The notes beneath the pieces are model-generated. The model worked only from the letters and a program-made list of their open reading frames with translations. It was not told the DNA's origin and made no database searches. A program made the translations under genes and the position numbers. This document shows, one piece after another, positions 7,723-16,617 of a stretch of DNA of 64,000 nt (positions are counted from its first letter, which is position 1; every line of letters begins with the position of its first letter). The stretch spans positions 1 to 64,000 of the forward strand of contig QFPO01000003.1 in the NCBI GenBank assembly GCA_003241385.1. The letters are read 5' to 3'. Source of the DNA: Rhodanobacter denitrificans. GTDB taxonomy: Bacteria > Pseudomonadota > Gammaproteobacteria > Xanthomonadales > Rhodanobacteraceae.

Positions 7723-8978
7723 TCGCGCTCGGCCTGAACCACCTGACCGCGCCGGTCTCGCTGCGCGAGCGCGTCGCGTTCGCGCCGGACACGACGCCGG
7801 ACGCGCTGGCCGATCTGTCGGCGCTGCCGGGCGTGCGCGAGGCGGCGATCCTGTCGACCTGCAACCGCACCGAGCTCTACTGCACCGTCGAGCCCGGCGC
7901 CGAGGGGCAGCCCGGCGAATGGCTGCACCAGCATCACCGCATCGCCGGCCGCAAGCTCGACGAGTTTCTGTACCGCCACGACGACGCCGAGGCGGTGCGG
8001 CACATCTTTCGCGTCGCCACCGGCCTGGAATCGCTGGTGCTCGGCGAGCCGCAGATCCTCGGCCAGGTCAAGGACGCCTACCAGATTGCGCGCAGCTCGC
8101 AGACGCTCAAGGCGCCGCTGGACCGGCTGTTCCAGAACACCTTCGCGGTCGCCAAGCGCGTGCGCAGCGATACGCGCATCGGCGCACACCCGGTCTCGGT
8201 CGCCTACACGGCGGTGCGCATGGTCGAGCGGCTGTTCGCCGACCTGTCCAAGGCCTGCGTGCTGCTGATCGGCGCCGGCGAGACGATCGAACTGGCCGCG
8301 CGCCACCTGGCCGAATCGAAGGTGCGGCGCACGATCGTCGCCAATCGCACGCTCGAGACCGCGCAGACGCTGGCGACCAGCGTCGGCGGCTATGCGATCT
8401 CGCTCGAGGACATACCGCGCCACCTGCCCGAAGCCGACATCGTGATCAGCTCGACCGCCGCGCGCGAGCCGATCCTCGATCGCGCCGAGGTCGCGGCCGC
8501 GCTGGCCTCGCGCCGGCACCGGCCGATGTTCCTGGTCGACATCGCCGTGCCGCGCGACATCGCCGCCGACGTCGCCGAGCTGGAGGACGTGTTCCTCTAC
8601 ACGATCGACGACCTGCGCCTGGTCATCGACGAGAGCCTGCGCAGCCGCCAGGCGGCGGCCAAGGAAGCCGAGGCGCTGATCGAACTGCAGGTCGAGCACT
8701 TCATGGGCTGGTGGCGCGCGCTGGAGCTGCGCAACCCGGTCGGCGAGCTGCGCCGCAGCGCCGAGGGCCATCGCGACGAGGTGCTCGACAAGGCGCGCGC
8801 GCTGCTGGCGCGCGGCCGCTCGCCCGACGAGGCGCTGGCGTTCCTGGCCCACACCCTGACCAACAAGCTGCTGCATGCGCCCAGCGCGAACCTGCGCAAC
8901 GCCGCGCTGCGCGGCGACGTGGATCTGCTGAGCGCGGCCGAACGCCTGTTCGACGCCCCATCCGATCCCAGCGAATGA
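7713..8978 (+). CDS. hemA: Glutamyl-tRNA reductase
   Basis: HemA reduces glutamyl-tRNA to glutamate 1-semialdehyde, the first committed step of C5-pathway tetrapyrrole synthesis. The 421-residue protein has the catalytic Cys50 in STCNRTELY, the GLNH motif at residues 7-10, and an NADPH-binding segment LLIGAGETIELAARHL. The C-terminal dimerisation helix is present. The ATG lies inside the end of the upstream membrane gene, and the stop overlaps the prfA start as ATGA. The hemA-prfA pairing divergent from lolB is the classic gammaproteobacterial arrangement. Confidence 0.97.
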   Translation: MALIALGLNHLTAPVSLRERVAFAPDTTPDALADLSALPGVREAAILSTCNRTELYCTVEPGAEGQPGEWLHQHHRIAGRKLDEFLYRHDDAEAVRHIFRVATGLESLVLGEPQILGQVKDAYQIARSSQTLKAPLDRLFQNTFAVAKRVRSDTRIGAHPVSVAYTAVRMVERLFADLSKACVLLIGAGETIELAARHLAESKVRRTIVANRTLETAQTLATSVGGYAISLEDIPRHLPEADIVISSTAAREPILDRAEVAAALASRRHRPMFLVDIAVPRDIAADVAELEDVFLYTIDDLRLVIDESLRSRQAAAKEAEALIELQVEHFMGWWRALELRNPVGELRRSAEGHRDEVLDKARALLARGRSPDEALAFLAHTLTNKLLHAPSANLRNAALRGDVDLLSAAERLFDAPSDPSE

Positions 8979-10057
8979 CGCCTTCGATCCGCCGCAAGCT
9001 CGAACAGCTCGCCGAACGCCACCAGGAACTCGAACATCTGCTCGCGTCGCCCGACGTGCTGGCCGACGCCCGCCGCCTGCGCGAGGTCTCGCGCGAGCAC
9101 GCGCAGCTGGCGCCGCTGGCGGCCGCCCTGGCCGCCTACGACCGCACCGACCGCGCGATCGCCGCTGCGCAGGCGATGCTGCACGACCCCGAGCTGCGCG
9201 AACTGGCCGGCGAGGAGATCGCCGAGCTCGAACGCCGCCGCGACGAGCTGGACGCCGAGCTCAACCTGCACCTGATTCCGAAGGATCCGCGCGACGAGGC
9301 CAATCTTTTCCTCGAGGTCCGCGCCGGTACCGGCGGCGACGAGGCGGCGATCTTCGCCGGCGACCTGCTGCGTATGTACGCGCGCTACGCCGAGAGCCGC
9401 CGCTGGCACGTCGAGGTGCTCTCGGCCAGCCCGGGCGAGCACGGCGGCTACAAGGAGGTCATCGCACGCATCGAGGGACAGGGCGCCTATTCGCGCCTCA
9501 AATACGAGTCGGGCACGCACCGCGTGCAGCGCGTCCCGGAGACCGAGGCACAGGGCCGCATCCACACCTCGGCCGCCACCGTCGCGATCCTGCCCGAGCT
9601 CGACGACATCGAGGAGGTCGAGATCCGCGACGCCGATCTCAAGGTCGACACGTTCCGCGCCTCCGGCGCCGGCGGCCAGCACGTCAACAAGACCGACTCG
9701 GCGATCCGCATGACGCATCTGCCGACCGGCATCGTCGTGGAATGCCAGGACGAGCGCAGCCAGCACAAGAACCGCGCCCGCGCGCTGTCCCTGCTGAAAG
9801 CGCGCCTGCTCGACGAGGAGCGCGCGCGCCAGAACGCCGCGCAGGCCGAGTCGCGCCGCCTCCAGGTCGGCTCGGGCGATCGCAGCCAGCGCATCCGCAC
9901 CTACAATTTCCCGCAGGGCCGCGTCACCGACCATCGCGTCAACCTGACCCTGTACCGCCTGCCCGAGATCGTCGCCGGCGATCTGGACGAGATGATCGAC
10001 ACGCTGACCCGCGAGGACCAGGCCGACCAGCTGCGGCAGCTGTCCGGGCCGGCCTGA
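8975..10057 (+). CDS. prfA: Peptide chain release factor 1
   Basis: RF1 recognises UAA and UAG and triggers peptide release. The 360-residue protein has the universal GGQ motif at residues 233-235 and the stop-codon recognition region RVPETEAQGRIHTS, where PET is the family's PxT tripeptide. It is translationally coupled to hemA through an ATGA overlap. In many relatives prmC, which methylates the GGQ glutamine, follows directly. Here a TPR/glycosyltransferase gene follows instead, so prmC must be elsewhere. Confidence 0.97.
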   Translation: MTPSIRRKLEQLAERHQELEHLLASPDVLADARRLREVSREHAQLAPLAAALAAYDRTDRAIAAAQAMLHDPELRELAGEEIAELERRRDELDAELNLHLIPKDPRDEANLFLEVRAGTGGDEAAIFAGDLLRMYARYAESRRWHVEVLSASPGEHGGYKEVIARIEGQGAYSRLKYESGTHRVQRVPETEAQGRIHTSAATVAILPELDDIEEVEIRDADLKVDTFRASGAGGQHVNKTDSAIRMTHLPTGIVVECQDERSQHKNRARALSLLKARLLDEERARQNAAQAESRRLQVGSGDRSQRIRTYNFPQGRVTDHRVNLTLYRLPEIVAGDLDEMIDTLTREDQADQLRQLSGPA

Positions 10058-10157
10058 GCTCCGGCCGCCGCGAGCGGTGCGGCGTACGCGGGCACCCTGC
10101 CCGAGGCGTTCGACGACGACGCTGGCGTCGCGGACCGGGGTGGTTTAGCGTGGCGCG

Positions 10158-12263
10158 ATGAACGCCTCCTTCTCTCCCGTCACCCCCGATCCCCTCTCCG
10201 CGATCGCCGACCTGCTCGAAGCCGGCGACGCCGCCGGAGCCGAGGCCCAGGCCGCGGCCCTGCGCGCCGCCCAGCCCGATTCCGCCGAAGCCGCGCGCCT
10301 GCACGGCATCGCGCTGCTGCAGCTGGCCCGTCCCGGCGACGCGCTGGCCGCGCTCGAGTACGCCGTCGAGCGCGCGCCCTCCTCGGTCGCGGCGCAATGC
10401 AATCTCGGCAGCGCGCGCATCGCGGCCGGCCGCCTCGACGAGGCGATCGAGGACCTGCGCGTGGTGCTGCGCCAGAACCCCGGACACGCCGCCGTGCTGA
10501 TGACGCTCGGCAATGCGCTGATGGCGGCCGGCCGCTACGTCGAGGCGCAGCGATCGTTCGCGACGGCCACCTACGGCGCGCCGCGCCATCCGTCGATCCT
10601 GCTCAACCTGGCGGCGGCCGAACTCAAGCTCGGCCACTACGACGAGGCCGAGGCCTGCATCCGCGACGCGATCAGCGTCGACAGCCGCAACCTGGCCGCC
10701 TACCTGCTCTACGGCGACGTGCTGATCGGCCAGGGCCGCCACCGCGAAGCCGCGACGGTCTATGCGCATGCGCAGAAGCTCGCGCCCGAGGCCGCCGCGC
10801 CGGCGTACCAGCGCGGATTGGCGCTCGATGCGCTCGGCGAACTCGAGGACGCCGCGGCTGCCTACGGCGAGGCCGTCGCGCGCGATGCGCAGCTGTATCC
10901 GGCGCTGAGCCAGTGGGTCTTCGCCAAGCGCCGCCTGTGCGACTGGCACGATCTGGACCGCCTGGCGGCGCGCGTGGTCCAGGGCGTGCGCGACGGCGCC
11001 GACGGCATCACGCCGTTCGCATTCCTCGCCGAGGATGCAGGTCCGGACCTGCAGCTGCGCTGCGCGCGCAGCTTCGCGGCCGGCGTCGAGGCCGACACCG
11101 CGATCCGCCGGCGCTACCTGTCGCGACCGGAGCAACCGGCGCCGAACACGCCGCTGCGCGTCGGCTTCGTCTCGAACGGCTTCGGCGAGCACCCGACCGG
11201 CCTGCTGACGGTGGCGCTGTTCGAGGCGCTGCGGCGCCGGCCGATCGAAGTGCATCTGTTCGCGACCGGCGGCGAGGACGGCCCGATCCGCCGGCGCCTG
11301 CGCGCCGCCGCTCATCACTGGCACGACGCGGCCGGCACGACGCCCGATGCGCTCGCGCAGACGATCGCCGACGCCGGACTCGACCGGCTGGTCGACCTGC
11401 GCGGCTGGGGCGAGGGCGGCAGCGGCGAGGCGCTCGCGCTGCGGCCGGCGCCAGTGCAGATCAACTGGCTGGCCTACCCGGGCACCTCGGGCGCGCCGTG
11501 GATCGACTACGTCATCGCCGACGCCGTCGTGATTCCGGAGACGGCGCAGGCGGCGTTCTCCGAACGCGTCGCCTACCTGCCGCGCTGCTTCCAACCGTCC
11601 GACACGACGCGCGCCGTCGCCGCACCGCCCGATCGCGCGGCCTGCGGCCTGCCCGAGACCGGCGTCGTGCTGGCCTGCTTCAACAACGGCTACAAGCTCA
11701 ACCCGACCAGCTTCGCGCGCATGCTGACCGTGCTGCGCGAGGTACCCGATGCGGTGCTGTGGCTGCTGTCGGGTCCGGGCCGGGCCGACGAGCGGCTGCG
11801 CGTCGCGGCCCGGGACGGCGGCGTCGATCCGGCCCGCCTGATCTTCCTGCCGCGGCTGCCGCATGCCGACTATCTGGCGCGCTTCGGCCACGTCGACCTG
11901 TTCCTCGACACCGCGCCGTACAACGCGCACACGACCGCGTCGGACGCGATCTGGGCCGGCTGCCCGGTGCTGACGCTGCCCGGTGCGACGTTCGCCTCGC
12001 GCGTCGCGGCCAGCCTCAACACGCAGCTCGGCATGACCGACCTGATCGCCGGCGACGAGGCCGATTTCGTGCGCAAGGCGGTCGCAATCGCGAACGATCC
12101 GACCGCGCGCGCGGCGATCCGCACCGAGCTGGCACGCCGCCGCGAAACCAGCGGCCTGTTCGACATGGACGCCTACGCCGAGGATTTCGTCCGCCTCCTG
12201 ACCGAGCTGACGCCGCCCGCCGGCGCAGCGTCCGCCACCCGCCCGGAGACCTTCGCGTCATGA
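10158..12263 (+). CDS. TPR protein with O-GlcNAc transferase-like domain (SPINDLY/OGT family, GT41)
   Basis: A 701-residue protein without an evident signal peptide. Residues 1 to about 290 are TPR repeats. The C-terminal half resembles the GT41 catalytic region: FGEHPTG with His345, RPAPVQINWLAYPGTSG, a Lys in NNGYKLNP at residue 513 matching the UDP-contacting Lys of human OGT, and DTAPYNAHTTASDAIWAGCP. The family transfers sugars (GlcNAc or fucose) to Ser/Thr of proteins. Bacterial members are often linked to flagellin or adhesin modification, but no such target lies nearby. Its substrate is unknown. The stop overlaps the moaB start (ATGA). Confidence 0.88.
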   Translation: MNASFSPVTPDPLSAIADLLEAGDAAGAEAQAAALRAAQPDSAEAARLHGIALLQLARPGDALAALEYAVERAPSSVAAQCNLGSARIAAGRLDEAIEDLRVVLRQNPGHAAVLMTLGNALMAAGRYVEAQRSFATATYGAPRHPSILLNLAAAELKLGHYDEAEACIRDAISVDSRNLAAYLLYGDVLIGQGRHREAATVYAHAQKLAPEAAAPAYQRGLALDALGELEDAAAAYGEAVARDAQLYPALSQWVFAKRRLCDWHDLDRLAARVVQGVRDGADGITPFAFLAEDAGPDLQLRCARSFAAGVEADTAIRRRYLSRPEQPAPNTPLRVGFVSNGFGEHPTGLLTVALFEALRRRPIEVHLFATGGEDGPIRRRLRAAAHHWHDAAGTTPDALAQTIADAGLDRLVDLRGWGEGGSGEALALRPAPVQINWLAYPGTSGAPWIDYVIADAVVIPETAQAAFSERVAYLPRCFQPSDTTRAVAAPPDRAACGLPETGVVLACFNNGYKLNPTSFARMLTVLREVPDAVLWLLSGPGRADERLRVAARDGGVDPARLIFLPRLPHADYLARFGHVDLFLDTAPYNAHTTASDAIWAGCPVLTLPGATFASRVAASLNTQLGMTDLIAGDEADFVRKAVAIANDPTARAAIRTELARRRETSGLFDMDAYAEDFVRLLTELTPPAGAASATRPETFAS

Positions 12264-12781
12264 CCGCGCAAGCCGATTTCGTACCGCTGGACCTGTGCGT
12301 GCTGACGGTGTCCGATACGCGCACGCCCGACCAGGACACCTCCGGCGATTTCCTCGTGCTCTCGCTCGGCCAGGCCGGCCACCGCCTGCACGAGCGCCGC
12401 ATCTGCCGCGACGACCGCTATCTGATCCGTGCGATCGTCGCCACCTGGATCGCCGAGGCCAACGTCAACGGCGTGATCGTCACCGGCGGCACCGGCTTCA
12501 CCGGCCGCGATTCGACGCCCGAGGCGATACGACCGCTGCTCGACAAGGAAATGCCCGGCTTCGGCGAGACCTTCCGCGCGCTGAGCTACGAGGACATCGG
12601 CACCTCGACGATGCAGTCGCGCGCGTTCGCGGGCCTGTCCAACGACACCTTCGTGTTCTGCCTGCCGGGCTCGACCTCGGCCTGCCGGCTGGCCTGGGAC
12701 AAGCTGCTGCGCGAGCAGCTCGATGCGCGCACGCGTCCGTGCAACCTGCCCGGCCTGATCCCGCGACTGCGCGAGCGCTGA
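12260..12781 (+). CDS. moaB: Molybdenum cofactor biosynthesis protein B
   Basis: The 173-residue product belongs to the MogA/MoaB family, which adenylylates molybdopterin before metal insertion. It shows the TVSDTRTPDQDTSG start, the GGTGFTGRD phosphate-binding loop near residues 74-82, and SALS-like region FRALSYEDIGTST. The length fits MoaB rather than a fused CNX1 protein. It is coupled by ATGA overlap to the OGT-like gene, with no other moa or moe gene in view, so the pairing is probably transcriptional convenience rather than shared function. Confidence 0.92.
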   Translation: MTAQADFVPLDLCVLTVSDTRTPDQDTSGDFLVLSLGQAGHRLHERRICRDDRYLIRAIVATWIAEANVNGVIVTGGTGFTGRDSTPEAIRPLLDKEMPGFGETFRALSYEDIGTSTMQSRAFAGLSNDTFVFCLPGSTSACRLAWDKLLREQLDARTRPCNLPGLIPRLRER

Positions 12782-12791
12782 GGCGGCGATC

Positions 12792-13559
12792 ATGAAGAAG
12801 AAGAAATACGAGGAGCGGCTCGAGCATCTCTACGACGAACTGGTCGACCTGCAGCACTGGATCATCAGCACCGGCCAGCGCGTGGTGGTCCTGCTCGAAG
12901 GGCGCGACGCCGCCGGCAAGGGCGGTGTCGTCAAGGCGATCGAGGCGCCGCTCAACAATCGCTACGTGCGCACGGTCTCGCTGCCGAAGCCGACCGAGCG
13001 CGAGGCGGGTCAGTGGTACTTCCAGCGCTACGTCGCGCATCTGCCGGCCGCCGGCGAGCTCGTGCTGTTCGACCGCAGCTGGTACAACCGCGCCGGCGTC
13101 GAGCACGTCATGGGCTATTGCAGCCCCGATCAGTACCAGCGCTTCCTGCGCGCCTGCCCGGTCTTCGAGGATCTGCTGACCGCCGACGGCATCATCCTGC
13201 TCAAATACTGGCTGACGGTCGATCAGGTGCAGCAGGAGGAGCGCTTCGCCGAGCGTGCCGTCGACCCGCGCAAGCGCTGGAAGCTGTCGCCGGTGGACCT
13301 CGAGGCGCGCAAGCGCTACGAGGACTACGGCAAGGCGCGCGACGCGATGCTGCAGGCCACGCACCGCCCGAACGCGCCGTGGTCGCTGGTCGACTTCAAC
13401 GACCAGCGGCGCGGCCGGCTCAATCTGATCCACGACCTGGTCCATCGCCTGCCCGAGCGCATCGCGCCGGACAAGCCGCTGAAGCTGCCGAAGCTGGCGC
13501 GCAAGCCGTCACTCGACACGCCGGCCGACGACAGCCTCTGGGTGCCCGACACCGTCTGA
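12792..13559 (+). CDS. ppk2: Polyphosphate kinase 2 family protein
   Basis: PPK2 enzymes transfer phosphate between polyphosphate and nucleotides, usually making GTP or ATP from the diphosphate. The 255-residue protein has a Walker A loop GRDAAGKGG at residues 37-45, a lid-proximal motif FDRSWYNRAGVE, and the conserved KYWLTVDQVQQEERF segment. A single domain and this length suggest a class I-type PPK2, but phosphate-acceptor specificity cannot be read from sequence alone. It starts 10 bases after moaB. A PPK1 gene begins at the right edge of the window, so this organism has both families. Confidence 0.93.
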   Translation: MKKKKYEERLEHLYDELVDLQHWIISTGQRVVVLLEGRDAAGKGGVVKAIEAPLNNRYVRTVSLPKPTEREAGQWYFQRYVAHLPAAGELVLFDRSWYNRAGVEHVMGYCSPDQYQRFLRACPVFEDLLTADGIILLKYWLTVDQVQQEERFAERAVDPRKRWKLSPVDLEARKRYEDYGKARDAMLQATHRPNAPWSLVDFNDQRRGRLNLIHDLVHRLPERIAPDKPLKLPKLARKPSLDTPADDSLWVPDTV

Positions 13560-13569
13560 GCGGCGCCGC

Positions 13570-13848
13570 TCAAAGCACGCGAAAGCCGGCGGGGGCCGGC
13601 ACTGGCGGATCCTCGTCGCCGTTCTCGGCGAGCACCGCCTCGACGCGCGCGGCCGGCGGCCCCTGCCGCAGCCAGGCTTCGAGCGCGGCCAGCGCCTCGG
13701 CGCCGCCGCAGGCGAGTACCTCGACGCTGCCGTCGGCGAGATTGCGTGCATGGCCGGCGAGGCCGAGCGACAGTGCGCGATCGCGCGTCCAGGCGCGAAA
13801 CGACACGCCCTGGACGCGTCCGGTCACACAGTAGCGGCGCTGCGGCAC
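13570..13848 (-). CDS. acyP: Acylphosphatase
   Basis: This small enzyme hydrolyses acyl phosphates such as carbamoyl phosphate. The GTG at 13848-13846, five bases after the tlpA-like stop, gives 92 residues, the family norm. The signature VTGRVQGVSFRAWTR holds the catalytic Arg (position 24 is usual; here near 19), and RNLADGSVEV supplies the catalytic Asn. The frame continues upstream of the GTG into tlpA, which is not coding here. It is the last gene of the yihY-tlpA-acyP run and converges on ppk2. Confidence 0.9.
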   Translation of the reverse strand: MPQRRYCVTGRVQGVSFRAWTRDRALSLGLAGHARNLADGSVEVLACGGAEALAALEAWLRQGPPAARVEAVLAENGDEDPPVPAPAGFRVL

Positions 13849-13853
13849 CGCGG

Positions 13854-14354
13854 TCAGCCCGCGTGATGGCCGGCGATGACCTGCTCGAGATCGCGCCGCG
13901 TCACCGGTCCCATGAACTTCTTGGCGACCGTCCCGTCCGGCGCGATCAGATACGTCGTCGGCAGGCCGCGCGGCGCGCCGAAATCGGCCGGTGGGTCGCT
14001 CATCGGCACCTGCGCGATCGGGTAGACGACCGGGCGCTTGACGAGAAACGCGTCGACCTCGGCACGCTCCTCGTCGCCGATCTCCAGACCGATCGCGACG
14101 ACGTCGTCGCGTTCGGCGACGAAGGCCGAGAACTCCGGCATCTCCTTGATGCACGGTGCGCACCAGGTCGCCCAGAAATTGACGATGACCCACTTGCCGC
14201 GCTGGTCGGCCAGCGACCAGGGCTTGCCGTCGAGCGTGGTCACGGCCAGGGTCGGCCGTGCGCCGGGCGCGGCGGCGTCTTTCGCGGGCGCAGCGGCCGC
14301 GACCGGGCCGCTCGCCAGGGCGGCGAGCAGCAGCGAGACGATCAGGTGCTTCAT
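13854..14354 (-). CDS. Periplasmic thioredoxin-like protein (TlpA/ResA type)
   Basis: The 166-residue product has an N-terminal signal peptide (hydrophobic residues 4-20, Ala-rich cleavage region) followed by a thioredoxin fold with the active site WCAPC at residues 64-68. Such proteins reduce disulphides in the periplasm, often for cytochrome c maturation or protection of other thiols, but no ccm gene lies nearby. The ATG overlaps the stop of the yihY gene (ATGA), so translation is probably coupled. Confidence 0.88.
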   Translation of the reverse strand: MKHLIVSLLLAALASGPVAAAAPAKDAAAPGARPTLAVTTLDGKPWSLADQRGKWVIVNFWATWCAPCIKEMPEFSAFVAERDDVVAIGLEIGDEERAEVDAFLVKRPVVYPIAQVPMSDPPADFGAPRGLPTTYLIAPDGTVAKKFMGPVTRRDLEQVIAGHHAG

Positions 14355-15631
14355 CTGGAGTCCTCGGAAGCGGGCGGCGCGGACGGCGCCGGAAACGGAA
14401 AGATGCGGCTCAGCGGCACGGCCAGCTCGCGCGCGAGGTCTTGCGTGGAGCGCTGCACGAGATCCTGCGCCGGCCACGCGAAGTCCGCGGCGAGTCCGAC
14501 CGGCGGCAGGCGGTAGTCGCCGGCCTCGTACAGATCGCGGACGCTGAGGCCGTCGAGGCTGCGCGTCAGCACCCACTCGCCGATCTCGGTCCGCCGCACC
14601 ATGTTGATGCGCTGCAGATCCTTCAGGTAGCGCTGCAGCAGGTCGTCGGTCAGGAACGCCTCGCGATCGCGCAAGGCACGCGTAGTCAGGCCGTGGCCGG
14701 CGTGCTGCGCCTGCGCGAGATGCCCCACGACGCGCAGCAGCCCCGCGAACGCATGGCCCTCGGGCAGACGCTGCGATGGCGGCCGGTAGTCGAACGCGCT
14801 CAGCGACGCGGTGATCGAGGCGCCGAACAGCACGATCAGCCAAGACAGATAGATCCAGAAGAAGAAGATCGGCACGATCGCCAACGCGCCGTAGACCTTC
14901 TGGTAACTGGCCAGATCGGTCACGTAGTACGCGAAGCCGCGCTTGGCCAGATCGAACAGCACCGCCGCGATCAGGGCTCCGATCACGGCATGCCGCAAGC
15001 GTACCTCGCGGTTCGGAATGACGACGAAGGCCGCGACCAGGGCGGTCCAGACGATCAGGAACGGCAGCAGGCCGAGCACGCGCGCGCGAATCGAGAACTG
15101 CGCCTCGGCCGCGTCGATGAACGGCAGCGCGAACAGGTACGAGCTGATCGCCAGCGCCGCGACCAGCAGCAGCGGTCCGAGCGTCAGCGCGGTCCAGTAG
15201 ATCACGAAGCGCGAGACCGGCCGCCGCCCGGCCTGGACGCGCCAGATCCGGTTGAACGCGTCCTCGATGCTCATCATCAGCGCCACCGCACTGAACAGCA
15301 GCACCAGCACGCCGATCGCGGTGGCCTTGCTGGCGTTGTCGGCGAACTGGGTCAGGTATTCCTGCACGGTGTCGCCGGCCGCCGGCACGAAGTTGCTGAA
15401 GATGAAGGCCGTGAGCTGGGTGCGCCACTCGCCGAACACCGGAAATGCAGCGAGGATGCCGAGAATCGCCGCGGTCAGCGGCACCAGCGCGAACACCGAG
15501 GTGTAGGCCAGCGCGCCGGCCGCCTGCGTGCAGCGGTCCTCGAGGAAGCGCGTCAGCGTGAAGCGTAGGAACGCCGACACGCGCTCGCGGTCGTAACGCT
15601 GCGTGACAAATCGGGGCATCGCGCGAATCAT
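14351..15631 (-). CDS. YihY family inner-membrane protein
   Basis: This 426-residue protein starts with a basic N-terminus and has about six membrane segments, including the family motif AYTSVFALVPLTAAIL near residues 41-56. The C-terminal 120 residues are soluble. The family was once called ribonuclease BN/Rbn, but that was a misassignment; its real function is unknown. A second ATG at 15619 is an alternative start. The gene is divergent from wrbA with only about 27 bases between the start codons, and it is coupled to the tlpA-like gene downstream. Confidence 0.88.
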   Translation of the reverse strand: MIRAMPRFVTQRYDRERVSAFLRFTLTRFLEDRCTQAAGALAYTSVFALVPLTAAILGILAAFPVFGEWRTQLTAFIFSNFVPAAGDTVQEYLTQFADNASKATAIGVLVLLFSAVALMMSIEDAFNRIWRVQAGRRPVSRFVIYWTALTLGPLLLVAALAISSYLFALPFIDAAEAQFSIRARVLGLLPFLIVWTALVAAFVVIPNREVRLRHAVIGALIAAVLFDLAKRGFAYYVTDLASYQKVYGALAIVPIFFFWIYLSWLIVLFGASITASLSAFDYRPPSQRLPEGHAFAGLLRVVGHLAQAQHAGHGLTTRALRDREAFLTDDLLQRYLKDLQRINMVRRTEIGEWVLTRSLDGLSVRDLYEAGDYRLPPVGLAADFAWPAQDLVQRSTQDLARELAVPLSRIFPFPAPSAPPASEDSR

Positions 15632-15658
15632 GATGGGGAGCGTACGACGGAAAGCCCG

Positions 15659-16258
15659 ATGAGCGAAATCCTGGTTCTTCATTACAGCCGCACCGGCAAG
15701 GTCGCGCAGCTGGCGCGCCTGGTCGCGCGCGGCGTCGCCGAGATACCCGGCATGCAGGCGCGCTTGCGCAGCGTGCCGCCGGTCGCACCGGTGACGACGG
15801 CAGCCGAGCCGCCGGTGCCCGACGAGGGCGCGCCCTACGTCACGCGCGAGGACCTGCGCGACTGCGCCGGCCTGATCCTCGGCAGCCCGACGCGCTTCGG
15901 CAACATGGCCGCACCGCTCAAGCACTTCCTCGACACCACCGGCGCCGAATGGGCGTCCGGCACGCTGGCCGGCAAGCCGGCCGCGGCGTTCACCGCGACC
16001 AATACGATGCACGGCGGCCAGGAGACCACGCTGCTGTCGATGATGCTGCCGCTGCTGCATCACGGCATGCTGATCGTCGGCCTGCCGTACACCGAGCCGG
16101 CGTTGAACCGCACCGTCAGCGGCGGGTCGCCGTACGGCGCCAGTCATGTCGGCGGCGCCGACGGCGGCCACGCGCTCAGCGAGGACGAGCGCGAACTGGC
16201 GCGCGCGCTCGGGCGGCGCGTCGCCGACGTCGCGGCACGCCTGGCGCGCGGCGCATGA
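15659..16258 (+). CDS. wrbA: NAD(P)H:quinone oxidoreductase, WrbA family
   Basis: A flavodoxin-fold FMN enzyme of 199 residues that reduces quinones by two electrons, avoiding semiquinone radicals. Visible are the FMN phosphate-binding loop HYSRTGKVAQLA at residues 8-19, the SPTRFGNM motif, and the family-typical NTMHGGQETTL and YTEPALNRTVSGGSPYGASH segments. Its ATGA overlap with the DUF2069 gene downstream suggests co-translation. Confidence 0.94.
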   Translation: MSEILVLHYSRTGKVAQLARLVARGVAEIPGMQARLRSVPPVAPVTTAAEPPVPDEGAPYVTREDLRDCAGLILGSPTRFGNMAAPLKHFLDTTGAEWASGTLAGKPAAAFTATNTMHGGQETTLLSMMLPLLHHGMLIVGLPYTEPALNRTVSGGSPYGASHVGGADGGHALSEDERELARALGRRVADVAARLARGA

Positions 16259-16617
16259 GCGCGGCCCGTTTCGGCCTGCTGGCCTGGATCGGCCTGATCG
16301 CGCTGCAGCCGGCCTGGTATCTGTGGCTGGCGCCGCCGGCCAATGGCCGGGCGCTGCTGGCACTGGGCATCATGCTGGCGCCGCTGCTGCTGCCGCTGTT
16401 CGCGCTGCGCTCGGGCTCGGGTCGTCTGCTGACCTGGATCGGCATCGTCAGCCTGTTCTACTTCTGCCACGGCATCGTCGCCGCGTACGCGGTACCGGCC
16501 GCGCGCGGTCCGGCCCTGCTGCAGGTCGCGCTGTGCAGCGCACTGATCGGCGCGCTCGGCTGGAGCGCGATCAGCGCGAAGCGGCGCGCGCGCCGGTCGG
16601 CGGCGGCGACGCCGTAG
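16255..16617 (+). CDS. DUF2069 family membrane protein
   Basis: The 120-residue product is almost entirely membrane, with four predicted hydrophobic segments and a short basic C-terminal tail. It matches the DUF2069 pattern (LIALQPAWYLWLAPP near the start). This uncharacterised family commonly follows wrbA in gammaproteobacteria, as here, with a four-base ATGA overlap. The last 47 bases overlap the 3' end of the LysR-type regulator gene on the other strand. Confidence 0.85.
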   Translation: MSAARFGLLAWIGLIALQPAWYLWLAPPANGRALLALGIMLAPLLLPLFALRSGSGRLLTWIGIVSLFYFCHGIVAAYAVPAARGPALLQVALCSALIGALGWSAISAKRRARRSAAATP

